64,000 nucleotides of DNA, from NCBI RefSeq assembly GCF_010093065.1, contig NZ_CP048113.1, positions 1,302,001 through 1,366,000 on the forward strand. Reading direction: 5' to 3'. The stretch is from Chitinophaga agri (GTDB lineage: Bacteria; Bacteroidota; Bacteroidia; Chitinophagales; Chitinophagaceae). The first letter of the stretch is position 1. Each line of letters opens with the position of its first letter. The position numbers were made by a program, and so were the translations under genes. The notes under the pieces were generated by a model. That model worked only from the letters and a program-made list of their open reading frames with translations. It had not been told where the DNA came from and made no database searches. Shown here one piece after another: positions 1 through 9,830 of this stretch.

Positions 1-743
1 TCTATTATAGCAGGGACTACCTGCTGGGCGTGGATTACTGGCGAAAACACGGTGAAAAGCTGGAGCCACTACATATTGCAAAAGCCGACATTGCAGTGGC
101 CAACTCTAACTATCTGACGGACATTCTCAGGAAATATAATCCAAACAGTTACTATGTTGGCCAGGGCTGTGATCTCAGTCTGTTCGATGTGACGCGGCAA
201 TATGCGAAGCCCGCAGATGTGCAGCAGATCAAAGGGCCTATAGTCGGTTATGTCGGCGCACTCAACTCCCTGCGACTGGACCTGGGCATCATTGAGCACG
301 TTGCCCGGGAGAAAAAGGAGTGGTCCATCGTGCTGGTAGGACCAGAAGACGAAGCTTTTCAAAAATCAGTTTTACATACACTGCCCAATGTACACTTCCT
401 GGGCAGAAAAGATTTAAAAGACCTGCCGTCTTATATCGCGTCATTTGACGTGTGTATCAATCCGCAGCAGGTGAATGTACTGACTATCGGCAATTATCCG
501 CTGAAAATTGATGAATACCTGGCATTGGGAAAGCCTGTAGTGGCTACTGCTACACGAACAATGGAGTTTTTTGATTCACACACCTATCTTGCCCGGAACG
601 CAAATGAGTATGTTACACTGATCAGCAAAGCTATTATGGAGGACAACACCACGCTGCGGGAACAGCGTATTGCTTTTGCAAGATCACATAGCTGGGAAAA
701 CGCTGTAACTGCCATTTACGAGGCAATATTAAATACAGCATAG
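1..743 (+). CDS. glycosyltransferase, GT-B fold, C-terminal part (5' end outside window)
   Basis: The reading frame is already open at base 3 and reads through the GTG at 30, so the window cuts the gene and GTG30 is not its start. The visible part holds the end of the N-terminal Rossmann domain (an [13 protein letters not shown] segment typical of GT-B enzymes) and the whole C-terminal nucleotide-sugar domain. In the latter, [10 protein letters not shown] opens the domain and [15 protein letters not shown] matches the donor-binding E-x7-E region of GT4/GT1 enzymes. It would act in the cytoplasm, adding a sugar to the lipid-linked glycan. The acyltransferase gene starts 4 bases downstream, so the two are probably cotranscribed. 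Sugar and linkage cannot be told. Confidence 0.85.
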   Translation, partial: YYSRDYLLGVDYWRKHGEKLEPLHIAKADIAVANSNYLTDILRKYNPNSYYVGQGCDLSLFDVTRQYAKPADVQQIKGPIVGYVGALNSLRLDLGIIEHVAREKKEWSIVLVGPEDEAFQKSVLHTLPNVHFLGRKDLKDLPSYIASFDVCINPQQVNVLTIGNYPLKIDEYLALGKPVVATATRTMEFFDSHTYLARNANEYVTLISKAIMEDNTTLREQRIAFARSHSWENAVTAIYEAILNTA

Positions 744-747
744 TCTG

Positions 748-1374
748 ATGAGCACACTTACCAGTCTGAAGATCAGGATTAAGAGTAATCCTAATGTGAA
801 ACAGTTCGTACACCGAATGTTAATGCCGAAGAACCAGGCCAGACCCCGGTTGTGGGTCAGGTGGATGGTGAACCCCCTTATACATAAGAAGGGCAAAGGC
901 GCTATCATACGTCGTTACTCACGACTTGATGTTTTTCCTTTTAATGCGTTTGATCTTGGAGCAGGCTCCATTATCGAAGACTTTTCTGTTGTCAATAACG
1001 GTATGGGCGATGTCCGTATCGGAGACAAGGTACAGGTTGGTATCGGGAATGTACTTATCGGACCGTTGACTATTGCTGATAATGTGATCATCGCACAGAA
1101 CGTGGTGATGTCAGGTCTTAATCACGGTTACCAGGATGTCAAGATACCTATCGGGCAACAGCCCTGTACGACCAGCGAAATCTACGTAGGCGCTGACAGC
1201 TGGATCGGTGCTAACGTGGTCCTCACTGCGGGCGTCAGGATCGGGCAACATGCAGTCGTCGCTGCCGGCAGTGTAGTGACGAAAGATGTGCCTGCATTCA
1301 GCGTCGTTGCGGGTAATCCGGCCAGGTTGATCAAACAATATAACCCTGCTACAAACCTGTGGGAACGTGTATAA
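748..1374 (+). CDS. hexapeptide-repeat O-acyltransferase
   Basis: A 208-residue protein whose middle and C-terminus are imperfect hexapeptide repeats ([32 protein letters not shown]), the hallmark of left-handed beta-helix transferases. The GLNHGY segment at about residue 125 carries the histidine expected to be catalytic in NodL/maltose-acetyltransferase relatives, and the end [11 protein letters not shown] is typical of the same group. It probably transfers an acetyl group from acetyl-CoA to a sugar of the exopolysaccharide. The first 60 residues are basic and contain no clear domain. It follows the glycosyltransferase by 4 bases and is the last gene before a strong hairpin terminator. Confidence 0.85.
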   Translation: MSTLTSLKIRIKSNPNVKQFVHRMLMPKNQARPRLWVRWMVNPLIHKKGKGAIIRRYSRLDVFPFNAFDLGAGSIIEDFSVVNNGMGDVRIGDKVQVGIGNVLIGPLTIADNVIIAQNVVMSGLNHGYQDVKIPIGQQPCTTSEIYVGADSWIGANVVLTAGVRIGQHAVVAAGSVVTKDVPAFSVVAGNPARLIKQYNPATNLWERV

Positions 1375-1424
1375 TTAACTGATATTACAGGCGCCTGACT
1401 CCGTCGGTGCTCCTTTTAACAGAA

Positions 1425-1456
1425 AGCGGCCGGACTAGTAGTCCGGCCGCTGTTTT
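1425..1456 (+). terminator. bidirectional hairpin terminator
   Basis: AGCGGCCGGACTA at 1425-1437 pairs perfectly with TAGTCCGGCCGCT at 1439-1451 and is followed by GTTTT. It lies between two convergent genes, so it can end the plus-strand glycan operon and the minus-strand giant protein gene. Confidence 0.85.
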
Positions 1457-1493
1457 GTGCCCTATGGGCTGCTAATATTGGCGTAGGTATGCA

Positions 1494-4400
1494 CTATTCT
1501 GCTTTGATAAATTTGGTCGTCCATTTATAGGTGCTGTTCTTGTACACCACCTGGAGGATGTACGTACCTATTGGCAGTGAAGAGACATCCAGTGACTGTT
1601 GCAGGTTATCTCCTGCAGGCAGTGCAAATGTCTTCATCGTCTTACCGGTCATACTGAAGATCGAAATCGTACCCTGACCTGCATTTTTCATACGCTGTTT
1701 GTAGTTCAGCGTGCTCACGACAGGATTCGGATAAGTGGTGATCTCCGGAACGACGATGTTACCATCTTCCCCTTTATCCATCACGTTCACTTCAAATGTA
1801 GAACGGGCGCTTTGCTTCTTATCGTCAGTTACGGTCAGTTCAAACACATAGCTACCTGGGAACGTCAGTCCGGAGATAGCGGTCGCTTTAGCTGCCGGTG
1901 TGGTGATAGATGCCTGTATCGGACCATACACCTGCCTCCATGCATAAGTAGTGATATTAGCCCCGTTTCCGTAAGATCTGCTACCATCCGCATTCATGCT
2001 TGAAACAGGCAGCTGGATGGTCAGGTCGCCCTGTGTCAGGGATACCGGTGGCTTACCGGTGCTGTTATCAGCCGGCAGTACCGTGATCTGCACCCTATCA
2101 GTGGCAATGGCATTCTTATCGTCTGCTACGGCCAGTTCTATTTCGTAAGTACCCTCGGTGAGGCCGGAGACTACGTTAATAATACCGGTCGGATTAGAGA
2201 ACCGTACGTCTTTACCTGCTACTTTCAGCCACTGGTATTTTGTTACGATACCATCTGCATCAGAAGAAGCAGCTGCGTTCAGTACTACACTGTTAGCCGG
2301 CAGTCTGATCGTCACATCATTACCTGCTCTTGCGATCGGCGGCGTGTTCACCACAGGTGCAGCAGGTTTCACGACCAGCTTCATTGTGTCTGTATCAGTA
2401 GCACCATCGTCGTCAGTTACGGTGAGTGCCAGGTAGAAAGTACCTTCTATCAACAGTTGCGCGCTCGTTACAGGTATGTCCTTGTACTTGATCGTACCAC
2501 CGAGTGGCCCGCTGATCTTATGCCATGCATATTTCACGATCTTACCATCCGTGTCCATTGACAGGGACCCGTCCAGTGTTGCTTCGTTTACAGGCAGGGT
2601 GATCGTAACATCCGGACCTGCATTCGCTACTGGTGGTTTATTCGCCTGCGGAGCTGCCTTAACAGTCACTGTTACATTCGCGGTAGCGGTAGCGCCATTG
2701 TTGTCGGTAACAGTGAGTGAGTAAATATGCGTACCCACAGTCAGACCAGTGATCGTTGTTTTCACTGCGGATGGCGTTGTGATCGCGCCACCGGCAGGAC
2801 CGCTTACTTTCTTCCACTCGTATCTGGTAATGGAACCATCTGCATCGCTGGAAGCCTTACCGTCCAGTGTCACCGTGCTCGCAGGCAATGTGATGGTCAC
2901 GGCACTACCCGCATTGGCTACAGGCGCTTTATTGGGTGCAGGATTCACCGTTACCGTTACATTGGCAGTGCTGGTCGCTTTATCATCATCGGTTACAGTG
3001 AGCGAGAATACATAGGTGCCCTGTGTTAATCCGGTCATAGTGGTTTTTACTGCGGATGGCGTCGTGATCGTACCGGCGGCCGGGCCACTCACTTTCTTCC
3101 ATTCATATCTGGTGATCGTACCATCAGCATCGCTGGAAGCTTTCCCATCCAGCGTAACGGCATTAGTGGGCAATGTAATGGTCACGGCGCTGCCGGCGTT
3201 TGCGACAGGCGCTTTATTGGGCGCAGGATTTACAGTAACAGTAACGTTAGAGGTGTTAGCAGCTTTGTCATCATCAGTTACAGTAAGAGAGAAGACATAC
3301 GTACCCGCAGTCAGCCCTGTGATAGTTGTTTTCGCTGCGGATGGCGTCGCGATCGTACCGGCAGCCGGGCCACTAACTTTTTTCCAAGCATAGCTGCTTA
3401 TCCTACCATCGGCATCGGTGGAAGCGTTACCGTCGAGTGTCACGGTATTGGTCGGCAGCGTAATGGTTACAGCACTACCTGGCTTGGACACAGGTGGCTT
3501 ATTTGCCGGAGCCGGGTTTACGTTAACGGTTACACTGTCTACATCGGTAGCAGATTTATCGTCCGTTACGGTGAGTGTAAAAATATAGGAACCTGCCGTA
3601 AGGCCCGTAACGCTGGTGGTCGCTGTTGCCGCGTTGGAGATAGTACCTCCAGCCGGACCACTCAGCTTCTTCCAGGCGTACCTGCTGATCTTTCCATCTG
3701 TATCAATGGAAGCGGTACCATCGAGCGTCACCGTGTTAGTTGGCAATGTGATCGTGATATCTTTACCTGCGTTTGCAGTTGGCAGTTTGTTACCATTAGA
3801 AGGCGCTTTGGGTCCCTGGTATTCGTAGGCACCTACGTCAAATCCGCTATTGACAGGACGTTTCTGATCATCCAGGTCAGTAGTCAGTCCCAGGTCACTG
3901 ACAGCTTTCGCAATACCGGCGTCTATTGCAGCAGAAGTATTTGTCAGATGGAAGTCTCCGCTGCTGACACTGGTCACGACCTTGCCGGCGTTTGCAGTTG
4001 TAACGAACAGGTTGTTCCCGTAGTCCAACTTGATGTTCTGTGCACCGCGGATATAGAGACCGTCTGTAGGATAGCTTCCCCCCAGCGCGTTTTCGATGAC
4101 AAGATTATTGTAGACCTTGTGACCAACAGTTGTCAGATAAGCATATATTTTTATACCGGTATTACCTGTATTGTAGATAGTGTTATTATAGATATAGGCG
4201 GTGACAGGTTGCAGGATCAGTTTATCAGAAACGTTGATACCTTCTCCATTTTCAACATTGGATACCGTGTTGTTATACACGTAGGATATACCTGAACCAA
4301 ACAATGCAATACCAGGCATAAAACCATTGTCAACCACGTTGTTATACAACTTCACGCGGGAGCCGCCACCCATCAGCAAGCCGTAAGCCTGCGCCTCTAT

Positions 4401-5957
4401 TTTGGTACGGCCGTAGTACCGTACAAGGTTATGATGGATCTTGTTTTCTCCCAGGTCAGCCATGGATACCTGGATGCCATCCTGCGCCATGTACTGCAGG
4501 TCATTATCGTATACTTCCAGGTTCTCGATATGGTGAGACTTGATATTCTTACAAAAAGCAAAATCGAGTGTATAGTGCGTATTACCGATGTAAAAACCTT
4601 CCGCATCAGAATAACGCGCCTTGATATGGTGGATCTTCACATTCCTCATGACATAGGCGCCTTCCCAGAACTGCGGATTGGAACAGTCCTGCGTGGTTTT
4701 AGCCACGAGGAAAGACATTACATCATGAATATAAAAGTTGTGAATATCGATATCAGAACTACCTGATCCGAGGTACACACCCTGCATTTTTATACCCAGC
4801 AGGTTTTGACCATTCACATCGAATCCGTATTCAACACCGGGTGTACCGGAGCCATTGATGTGCACGTATTTTCCTCCCATGATACTGAAGGAAACGTCTG
4901 TTTTCAGCGTTCTGATACCGGTCCTTACCACGCCCCCGCAGTTCATTATAACGATGGGTTTAGCGGCAGTACCTACCAGATTACCGAGTTGTATGAATTC
5001 ATAGTCACCGGCGGGAATACAAAGCGTATCACCAGGGTTCAGGTTGAAGGCAGCTTTCGCATCGGTGTACCACATACCATTGCCGACATTATTCTTTGCG
5101 ATCACTTTTTTATTGCCGGGAGGCGGTGGCGCAGCAACAATACCCCCCTGCTGATATTGCAGCATCCACTCATATATATTCATACCATTCTCCTTATACG
5201 CGGGATCATACGCCTTTGACCAGGCATCATGTCCTATTGCGTTGAAGATGGTCAGTTTAGGCTGTGGATTGGGACTGGGCGTATATGCTCCCATCATGGA
5301 AGTCCAGTCTTTTGAATATTGAGAAGGAACAATAGGGTCGAGTTCGTTATGCAGGAACCACACCGGCACGTCATTCTTTGCGAGTGTCTTTGGTGCATTG
5401 GTCATCTGCCTTGGGTTCATGTTACCGGCTACAGCCACAACTGCGGCAGGAATCTTTGCGTAGGAGTCATTCGCACTCGCGAAATCTTCCGTAACACCAC
5501 CGCCCATGCTCATACCGGTTACATAAATGCGTTTTTCATCAATCCTGAATTTTCCTTTCAGATAATTGACAAGGCTCAGTACATCTACCGGGCTGGGAAT
5601 ATTTTTAAACTGCGGAGAGGCGACGATAAAGGAAAATGACTTACCGCCCACGGTGAAAGATGCAGGAAACTGGCCTTTATCGATCAGCCTGGGCACACCA
5701 TTCCGCAGGATCGAAGGAAGATCTGATGTACCATTACCCAGTTCCCCTATCCCATGAATGAAGATCAGCAAAGGATAAGATTCCTTGCTGGCAGCATACG
5801 ATGGTGGCACATATTCATAATAACCTCCGGAGTTTGTAACTTTCGTTCCGGCTAATGATACCGCTTTCTGCTGGGCGGTTACTGCTAAAGTGGTGAACAG
5901 AAGCACTGCAAGGCAAGCAGCTAACTTTCTGAACATAGTAGAGTACAAATGTTTCAT
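1494..5957 (-). CDS. giant secreted esterase / right-handed beta-helix / PKD-repeat protein with T9SS sorting domain
   Basis: A 1487-residue secreted protein. Residues 1-28 are a signal peptide. Residues about 35-270 are an alpha/beta hydrolase of the PHB-depolymerase/feruloyl-esterase type: IFIHGIG, nucleophile elbow GMSMGGG (Ser150), LDPIVP acid and GHDAW histidine. Residues about 280-720 look like a right-handed beta-helix (pectate-lyase type) with repeated YNN-containing turns. Seven PKD-like repeats follow (about 725-1395), each opening with PPxANAGxxVTITLP. The end (YPNPVVSTLNY to KFIKAE) is a type A T9SS C-terminal domain. It is probably exported by the T9SS and bound to the cell surface. 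It likely binds and de-esterifies or cleaves a glycan, perhaps the one made here; the substrate is unknown. ATG at 5957 is used; Met8 is an alternative. Confidence 0.88.
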   Translation of the reverse strand: MKHLYSTMFRKLAACLAVLLFTTLAVTAQQKAVSLAGTKVTNSGGYYEYVPPSYAASKESYPLLIFIHGIGELGNGTSDLPSILRNGVPRLIDKGQFPASFTVGGKSFSFIVASPQFKNIPSPVDVLSLVNYLKGKFRIDEKRIYVTGMSMGGGVTEDFASANDSYAKIPAAVVAVAGNMNPRQMTNAPKTLAKNDVPVWFLHNELDPIVPSQYSKDWTSMMGAYTPSPNPQPKLTIFNAIGHDAWSKAYDPAYKENGMNIYEWMLQYQQGGIVAAPPPPGNKKVIAKNNVGNGMWYTDAKAAFNLNPGDTLCIPAGDYEFIQLGNLVGTAAKPIVIMNCGGVVRTGIRTLKTDVSFSIMGGKYVHINGSGTPGVEYGFDVNGQNLLGIKMQGVYLGSGSSDIDIHNFYIHDVMSFLVAKTTQDCSNPQFWEGAYVMRNVKIHHIKARYSDAEGFYIGNTHYTLDFAFCKNIKSHHIENLEVYDNDLQYMAQDGIQVSMADLGENKIHHNLVRYYGRTKIEAQAYGLLMGGGSRVKLYNNVVDNGFMPGIALFGSGISYVYNNTVSNVENGEGINVSDKLILQPVTAYIYNNTIYNTGNTGIKIYAYLTTVGHKVYNNLVIENALGGSYPTDGLYIRGAQNIKLDYGNNLFVTTANAGKVVTSVSSGDFHLTNTSAAIDAGIAKAVSDLGLTTDLDDQKRPVNSGFDVGAYEYQGPKAPSNGNKLPTANAGKDITITLPTNTVTLDGTASIDTDGKISRYAWKKLSGPAGGTISNAATATTSVTGLTAGSYIFTLTVTDDKSATDVDSVTVNVNPAPANKPPVSKPGSAVTITLPTNTVTLDGNASTDADGRISSYAWKKVSGPAAGTIATPSAAKTTITGLTAGTYVFSLTVTDDDKAANTSNVTVTVNPAPNKAPVANAGSAVTITLPTNAVTLDGKASSDADGTITRYEWKKVSGPAAGTITTPSAVKTTMTGLTQGTYVFSLTVTDDDKATSTANVTVTVNPAPNKAPVANAGSAVTITLPASTVTLDGKASSDADGSITRYEWKKVSGPAGGAITTPSAVKTTITGLTVGTHIYSLTVTDNNGATATANVTVTVKAAPQANKPPVANAGPDVTITLPVNEATLDGSLSMDTDGKIVKYAWHKISGPLGGTIKYKDIPVTSAQLLIEGTFYLALTVTDDDGATDTDTMKLVVKPAAPVVNTPPIARAGNDVTIRLPANSVVLNAAASSDADGIVTKYQWLKVAGKDVRFSNPTGIINVVSGLTEGTYEIELAVADDKNAIATDRVQITVLPADNSTGKPPVSLTQGDLTIQLPVSSMNADGSRSYGNGANITTYAWRQVYGPIQASITTPAAKATAISGLTFPGSYVFELTVTDDKKQSARSTFEVNVMDKGEDGNIVVPEITTYPNPVVSTLNYKQRMKNAGQGTISIFSMTGKTMKTFALPAGDNLQQSLDVSSLPIGTYILQVVYKNSTYKWTTKFIKAE
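1790..3790 (-). repeat. seven tandem PKD-coding repeats, period about 280 bp
   Basis: Seven consecutive units of about 280 bases encode PKD-like domains. The units around 2660-2940, 2950-3230 and 3240-3510 are nearly identical at the nucleotide level. The similarity implies recent duplication, and unit number could vary between strains by recombination. Confidence 0.85.
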
Positions 5958-6210
5958 CAGTCAGGTTTTTCAAAATTATATGGTGTGCTTGCGGGGCCTA
6001 TCCCCGTTCAAAAACGACAAGTAATTAGTCGAAAAAAGGTAAAGCACGTTGGTTGTAATCGTGTACGTTGTCCCAGTAAAGGTCTTTCGTCAAAAGTATG
6101 TCTTTTGCGCACTAGTCAACTCATAAGGGCGTCTGTCCTGATTATTCTGTACTAGTCATCCAATCCTCTGATAATCTAATACCTTCTGCTGTTTTTTCAA
6201 GTTCCGACGG

Positions 6211-6237
6211 CAAAGTAAACTATTTTTATTTGTCAAA
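6211..6237 (-). promoter_or_regulatory. candidate promoter of the giant esterase gene
   Basis: On the minus strand TTTGAC (6237-6232) lies 14 bases before TACTTTG (6217-6211), loosely resembling the Bacteroidota -33/-7 pair. It would give a leader of about 245 bases. The 10-mer GGAACTTGAA follows at 6205-6196 and recurs in the same position before the second giant gene. Confidence 0.4.
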
Positions 6238-6316
6238 TAGAATATTTTTCATATGTAATTATATTAATTTATAAAGCGTGGAAAAATATAATACGTAAGA
6301 GAATAAAAAATACAGT

Positions 6317-6346
6317 ATTGATGGGGCTGTTGTAAATTTAATTTTG
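6317..6346 (+). promoter_or_regulatory. candidate promoter of the flippase gene
   Basis: ATTG at 6317-6320 is followed 18 bases later by TAATTTTG (6339-6346), matching the Bacteroidota -33/-7 pattern. The leader to the ATG at 6459 would be about 105 bases. Confidence 0.5.
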
Positions 6347-6458
6347 ATAAATTTTTACATATTGGTAATATTGTATCTGAGGAGGAACCTCCCCCAATAA
6401 CCTGATCCTGTCAAAAAGACCGCTCAATATTTCAATTCACTGGATTTATATCATATAC

Positions 6459-7796
6459 ATGGGATTTAAATTATTATCGGTAATCAACAACAGGCATTTT
6501 CACTCCTTGTTAGGTAACCTCGTTTCTGCTTTTCTTAACGTACTATCCTTCGCGATCCTCGTTCGTCTACTTTCTTTACCGGCTTTCGGGGAATGGGTTT
6601 TATTCATCGGCACCTATACTGTTCTTGACCAGATCCGTACCGCTTTACTCAATTCAGGCATCATTAAATTCTATGCAGGCGTAGATGAAAAGACTGGCCG
6701 CGAAGTGGCCGGAAGCGCCTGGTATCTTGTATTGATCCTTACCGGCGTTTACCTCTGTCTCAATCTTGCTGTGGCCGTGGTCATGTACGGTCAATTTGAT
6801 GAAACATGGCGCTTTTTTATGCGCTGGATCGGCGTGATGATGGTCGTATCTGTCCCGTTTAATATCGCCAGCTGGTTCCTGCAGGCCGAACATCGCTTCG
6901 ATAAGATCTTACAGGTCCGTTTCTGGCAGAACGGTGGCTTCCTGGTAATGATACTCCTCTTTCATTTTTTCAGCACTGTAACACTACCCCATGTATTATT
7001 CGCCTATACCATCGGTCTTGCTGCTACCAGTTGCTTTACACTGATCAGGGGCTGGACGAAAATACGCTCACTCGTCCACAGCACGCACAAGCAGGTGATG
7101 ATACTCGTTAAATACGGCTGGCTCATCGTCGGTAGCATGATCTCCTCCGGCTTCCTGAACTACTCAGATAACTTCCTCATCCGCACCATGATCAGCCCCG
7201 CTGCTGTAGCGATCTACAGCATTCCGCAAAAGTTCATGGAAGTGATCGAGATCATTCTACGCAGCTTCGTGGCCACGGCACAACCTACCTTGTCCAGCGC
7301 GGCCAACAGGAACGACTGGAACGGCGTGTCAAAAGCATTCAGCCGCTACACCGGCATCGTTAGCATTGTGATCATCCCGTTTATTATCGGATTGATCATC
7401 TTTACCAAACCACTGATCGTCATTCTGGCTGATAAAGCCTATCTGCCGGCTACGGATGTGGTAAGGATATTCCTGCTATGTGCCATCTTCTACCCTATTG
7501 ACCGCTTCATCGGCGTAGCACTGGATATGATCAACCGTCCGCTGACCAACTTTTACAAGAACTTCCTGAAACTCATCCTGAACATCATCGGTGATATTGT
7601 CTTCATCACACTCTTTCATGATGTGCGCTGGGTTGCCTTCGGCTCACTGATCAATATGATCATCTGCGTGGTTGTCGGCTATTACATGCTGAAGAAATAC
7701 GTTCCGTTTACAATGGGCGAGATCGTTAAACTCGGTTGGGCTGAATGCCTGAATATGCTTGAAAAAATAACCGGAAAACTGAAGCTCGTCAAATAG
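6459..7796 (+). CDS. polysaccharide flippase, Wzx/MATE-like
   Basis: A 445-residue, highly hydrophobic protein with about 12 predicted membrane spans, beginning with the FLNVLSFAILVRLLSLPAFGEWVLF segment shape typical of PST/Wzx exporters. The family flips undecaprenyl-linked sugar repeat units from the inner to the outer face of the cytoplasmic membrane. The start at 6459 (ATGGGATTTAAA) gives a short basic N-terminus before the first span. It stands alone on the plus strand between minus-strand blocks, with its own promoter and a terminator at 7887-7914. Length and topology fit; the exact repeat unit carried is unknown. Confidence 0.85.
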   Translation: MGFKLLSVINNRHFHSLLGNLVSAFLNVLSFAILVRLLSLPAFGEWVLFIGTYTVLDQIRTALLNSGIIKFYAGVDEKTGREVAGSAWYLVLILTGVYLCLNLAVAVVMYGQFDETWRFFMRWIGVMMVVSVPFNIASWFLQAEHRFDKILQVRFWQNGGFLVMILLFHFFSTVTLPHVLFAYTIGLAATSCFTLIRGWTKIRSLVHSTHKQVMILVKYGWLIVGSMISSGFLNYSDNFLIRTMISPAAVAIYSIPQKFMEVIEIILRSFVATAQPTLSSAANRNDWNGVSKAFSRYTGIVSIVIIPFIIGLIIFTKPLIVILADKAYLPATDVVRIFLLCAIFYPIDRFIGVALDMINRPLTNFYKNFLKLILNIIGDIVFITLFHDVRWVAFGSLINMIICVVVGYYMLKKYVPFTMGEIVKLGWAECLNMLEKITGKLKLVK

Positions 7797-7886
7797 TAAA
7801 ACGCGCTGTTATTCCCTGCTATCACAGTTATCACGCATAACAGCGCCGCACCTGATCTCCTTTTAACTTTTAGTGATATATAACGC

Positions 7887-7915
7887 AAAAGCCCCCGGTT
7901 CACCGGGGGCTTTTT
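7887..7915. terminator. bidirectional hairpin terminator
   Basis: AAAAGCCCCCGG (7887-7898), loop TTCA, CCGGGGGCTTTT (7903-7914) and a further T. T-runs follow in both directions, serving the convergent flippase and methyltransferase genes. Confidence 0.93.
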
Positions 7916-7942
7916 GCTCCTTAAAACAATCCTGTTTGTATA

Positions 7943-8677
7943 CTAAGCTTTTTTCAGCACACGCGATCTGATGATGCTCTTACAGATATGCGTGAAAGCG
8001 CGTGTTGCTTCCGCGAGTTCTTTCCCCAGCGAGCGCTGTGGAAAATAATGGAGTACCATTTCGCGGGTCCATGGCTCTTCGAAGTATTTAAGAATATCTT
8101 TATCATCAGGGTTCACGATAAAGTCAAAGCTACCCTCCCATTCTATACGCATGGTATGCAGGTTGGGGTGCGTTCTCTCCATGATCTTATACCCGATGGA
8201 TGCTTTGGGCAGATACTCCAGGAAGAGGTCCCCAAAGTCGAAATTGGTCGGGAAAGAGATCCTTTCCTTGTCCACCATCACCACTTTATTGTCTACTTCC
8301 AGCAGTACCCATTTATGTGATTTCTTCGGATACAGATGTTCACCCAGCAGAGAAGGCGTTTCCATATATCCTCTCTTTGCCACGCGAAACTGCTCGCGGA
8401 GAAATGCATGCGGATTCTCTACATGTTCAAGTACGTGATTGCAGATAACGTAATCAAATTCTTTATCTTTAAATGGCAGGTTCTCTCCATCTGCACTCAG
8501 GAACTGCTGATTTCTCAGCACTTTTATATCACCACTACGATGTGTATTGTCATCTACGTATTTGTCTACCACAACATTCGACCGTGGGTGCGGATTGTGG
8601 CCGCCTCCAACCTCAAGTACCCTGTCCGTCTTTTTAATGTCCAGGTCAAAACGGGATTGGGGATTTCTGATTTTCAT
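7943..8677 (-). CDS. class I SAM-dependent methyltransferase
   Basis: A 244-residue protein with a SAM-binding signature: DRVLEVGGGHNPHPRSN (motif I, about residues 18-34), then FDYVICNHVLEHVENP (about residues 78-93), as in Methyltransf_11 enzymes. The rest is not diagnostic. It is the last gene of the minus-strand block 8696-15435 and starts 18 bases after the glycosyltransferase stop. Its likely role is methylation of a sugar or of the growing glycan, but no acceptor can be named. Confidence 0.8.
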   Translation of the reverse strand: MKIRNPQSRFDLDIKKTDRVLEVGGGHNPHPRSNVVVDKYVDDNTHRSGDIKVLRNQQFLSADGENLPFKDKEFDYVICNHVLEHVENPHAFLREQFRVAKRGYMETPSLLGEHLYPKKSHKWVLLEVDNKVVMVDKERISFPTNFDFGDLFLEYLPKASIGYKIMERTHPNLHTMRIEWEGSFDFIVNPDDKDILKYFEEPWTREMVLHYFPQRSLGKELAEATRAFTHICKSIIRSRVLKKA

Positions 8678-8695
8678 GCGTAAAGTTTAATGATC

Positions 8696-9826
8696 TTACA
8701 ATGGCGCCAGCACCTGCTGGTACACCGTTTCAATTTTATGGGTCATATCCCGTACATCGAAGTTAGCCTGTACACACTTACCCGCATTCTCCTGCAGGTG
8801 GGTACGCAACGTACGGTCTTGTATCAGTCTTTCGAGGGCTGTTACCAGCGAAGCTTCATCTTTAGGGGGCACCAGCAGTCCGGTCACTTCATGCTCGACC
8901 GCCTCTCTTGTACCGTCCACATCCGAGGCTATAACCGCTTTCGCCATGGCCATCGCTTCCAGTACACCGATGGGAAAGCCTTCCCAGAGAGAGGGCAGAC
9001 AGTAGATATCTACGGCATGCAATACAGCAGGTACATCCTGCCGGAAATTGTCAAATACGACCCTGTCAGCAATATTCAGTTCCTTTGCCAGATCCACGGC
9101 AGCCGCTTTCAGGTCGCCTTCTCCTATCATTAACAAGGTAACATCCGGAAAGTTGGCGCATACCCTGGCATATGCCCTAAGCATACCCAGCGGGTCTTTC
9201 TGCTCAGTGATGCGCACAATGTAGCCGATCACCAGGTGATGCGCAGGGATGCCATAGGCGGCCTTTACGTCCGGGTAAGTGCCATTACGGTTGAACTTGT
9301 CAAGGTTCACGCCGTTTTTGACCACAGTGGAATTAAAATGCCCAAATTCGCGTTCTCCTGTACGGTGATTGGAATCTGATACGGTAATATTGAGCCGGGT
9401 AAGACGGGTGATGAATTTTTCTGCCAATATCCGGGCTTTCCTGTTCCATGCCGGCAGACTATCATGAAATGACCATCCATGGATAGTATAGATGACTGGT
9501 AATCCGAGGGAGCGGGCCGCCCACAGCACATTTGTGTTGGCGCGGGTACCATGTACATGTACAATGTCCATGCGCTGCGCTTTCAGGAACTGCTTAACTT
9601 TCTTCCAGACGCCGATATCAAAAGCGCGCTCTGTATGGATAACATGCGCCGGCACGCCCATCTCGTTCAGTGAGGTGATCATCGGTCCATCGGTAAAGGA
9701 TAATACCACCGGCTCGAACAGACCTTTATCGAGGTAACGTACCAGGTCCAGCACATGACTTTCTCCTCCACCGACCTTACCCTGACGGATGGTCTGTAAG
9801 ACCCTGATCTTTTTCGTCGCTTCCAT
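8696..9826 (-). CDS. glycosyltransferase family 4
   Basis: A 376-residue GT-B enzyme. The N-terminal domain shows VLQTIRQGKVGGGESHVLDL (glycine-rich acceptor/donor loop) and VHVHGTRANTNVLW. The C-terminal domain shows LMIGEGDLK and EGFPIGVLEAMAMAKAVIASD, the E-x7-E donor-binding motif of GT4. It is a retaining cytoplasmic glycosyltransferase for the lipid-linked repeat unit. It lies 4 bases downstream of the amidotransferase gene in the same minus-strand operon. Full length for the family. Confidence 0.88.
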   Translation of the reverse strand: MEATKKIRVLQTIRQGKVGGGESHVLDLVRYLDKGLFEPVVLSFTDGPMITSLNEMGVPAHVIHTERAFDIGVWKKVKQFLKAQRMDIVHVHGTRANTNVLWAARSLGLPVIYTIHGWSFHDSLPAWNRKARILAEKFITRLTRLNITVSDSNHRTGEREFGHFNSTVVKNGVNLDKFNRNGTYPDVKAAYGIPAHHLVIGYIVRITEQKDPLGMLRAYARVCANFPDVTLLMIGEGDLKAAAVDLAKELNIADRVVFDNFRQDVPAVLHAVDIYCLPSLWEGFPIGVLEAMAMAKAVIASDVDGTREAVEHEVTGLLVPPKDEASLVTALERLIQDRTLRTHLQENAGKCVQANFDVRDMTHKIETVYQQVLAPL

Positions 9827-9830
9827 CTCT

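Larger units (their letters stand above)
5958..6458. other. divergent intergenic region between the giant esterase gene and the flippase gene
   Basis: This 501-base, AT-rich stretch holds no convincing gene. It contains promoter-like motifs in both directions and a small hairpin CGGGG/CCCCG (5992-5996 with 6002-6006) about 35 bases before the giant gene. It also has two copies of ACTAGTCA (near 6111 and 6151) and a GGAGGAACCTCC palindrome near 6382 in the flippase leader. Confidence 0.7.

Noticed and set aside
1790..3790. Regular repeats considered as a CRISPR array
   Set aside because: The period is about 280 bases, the whole unit is repeated and it encodes PKD domains; there are no short repeats with unique spacers.
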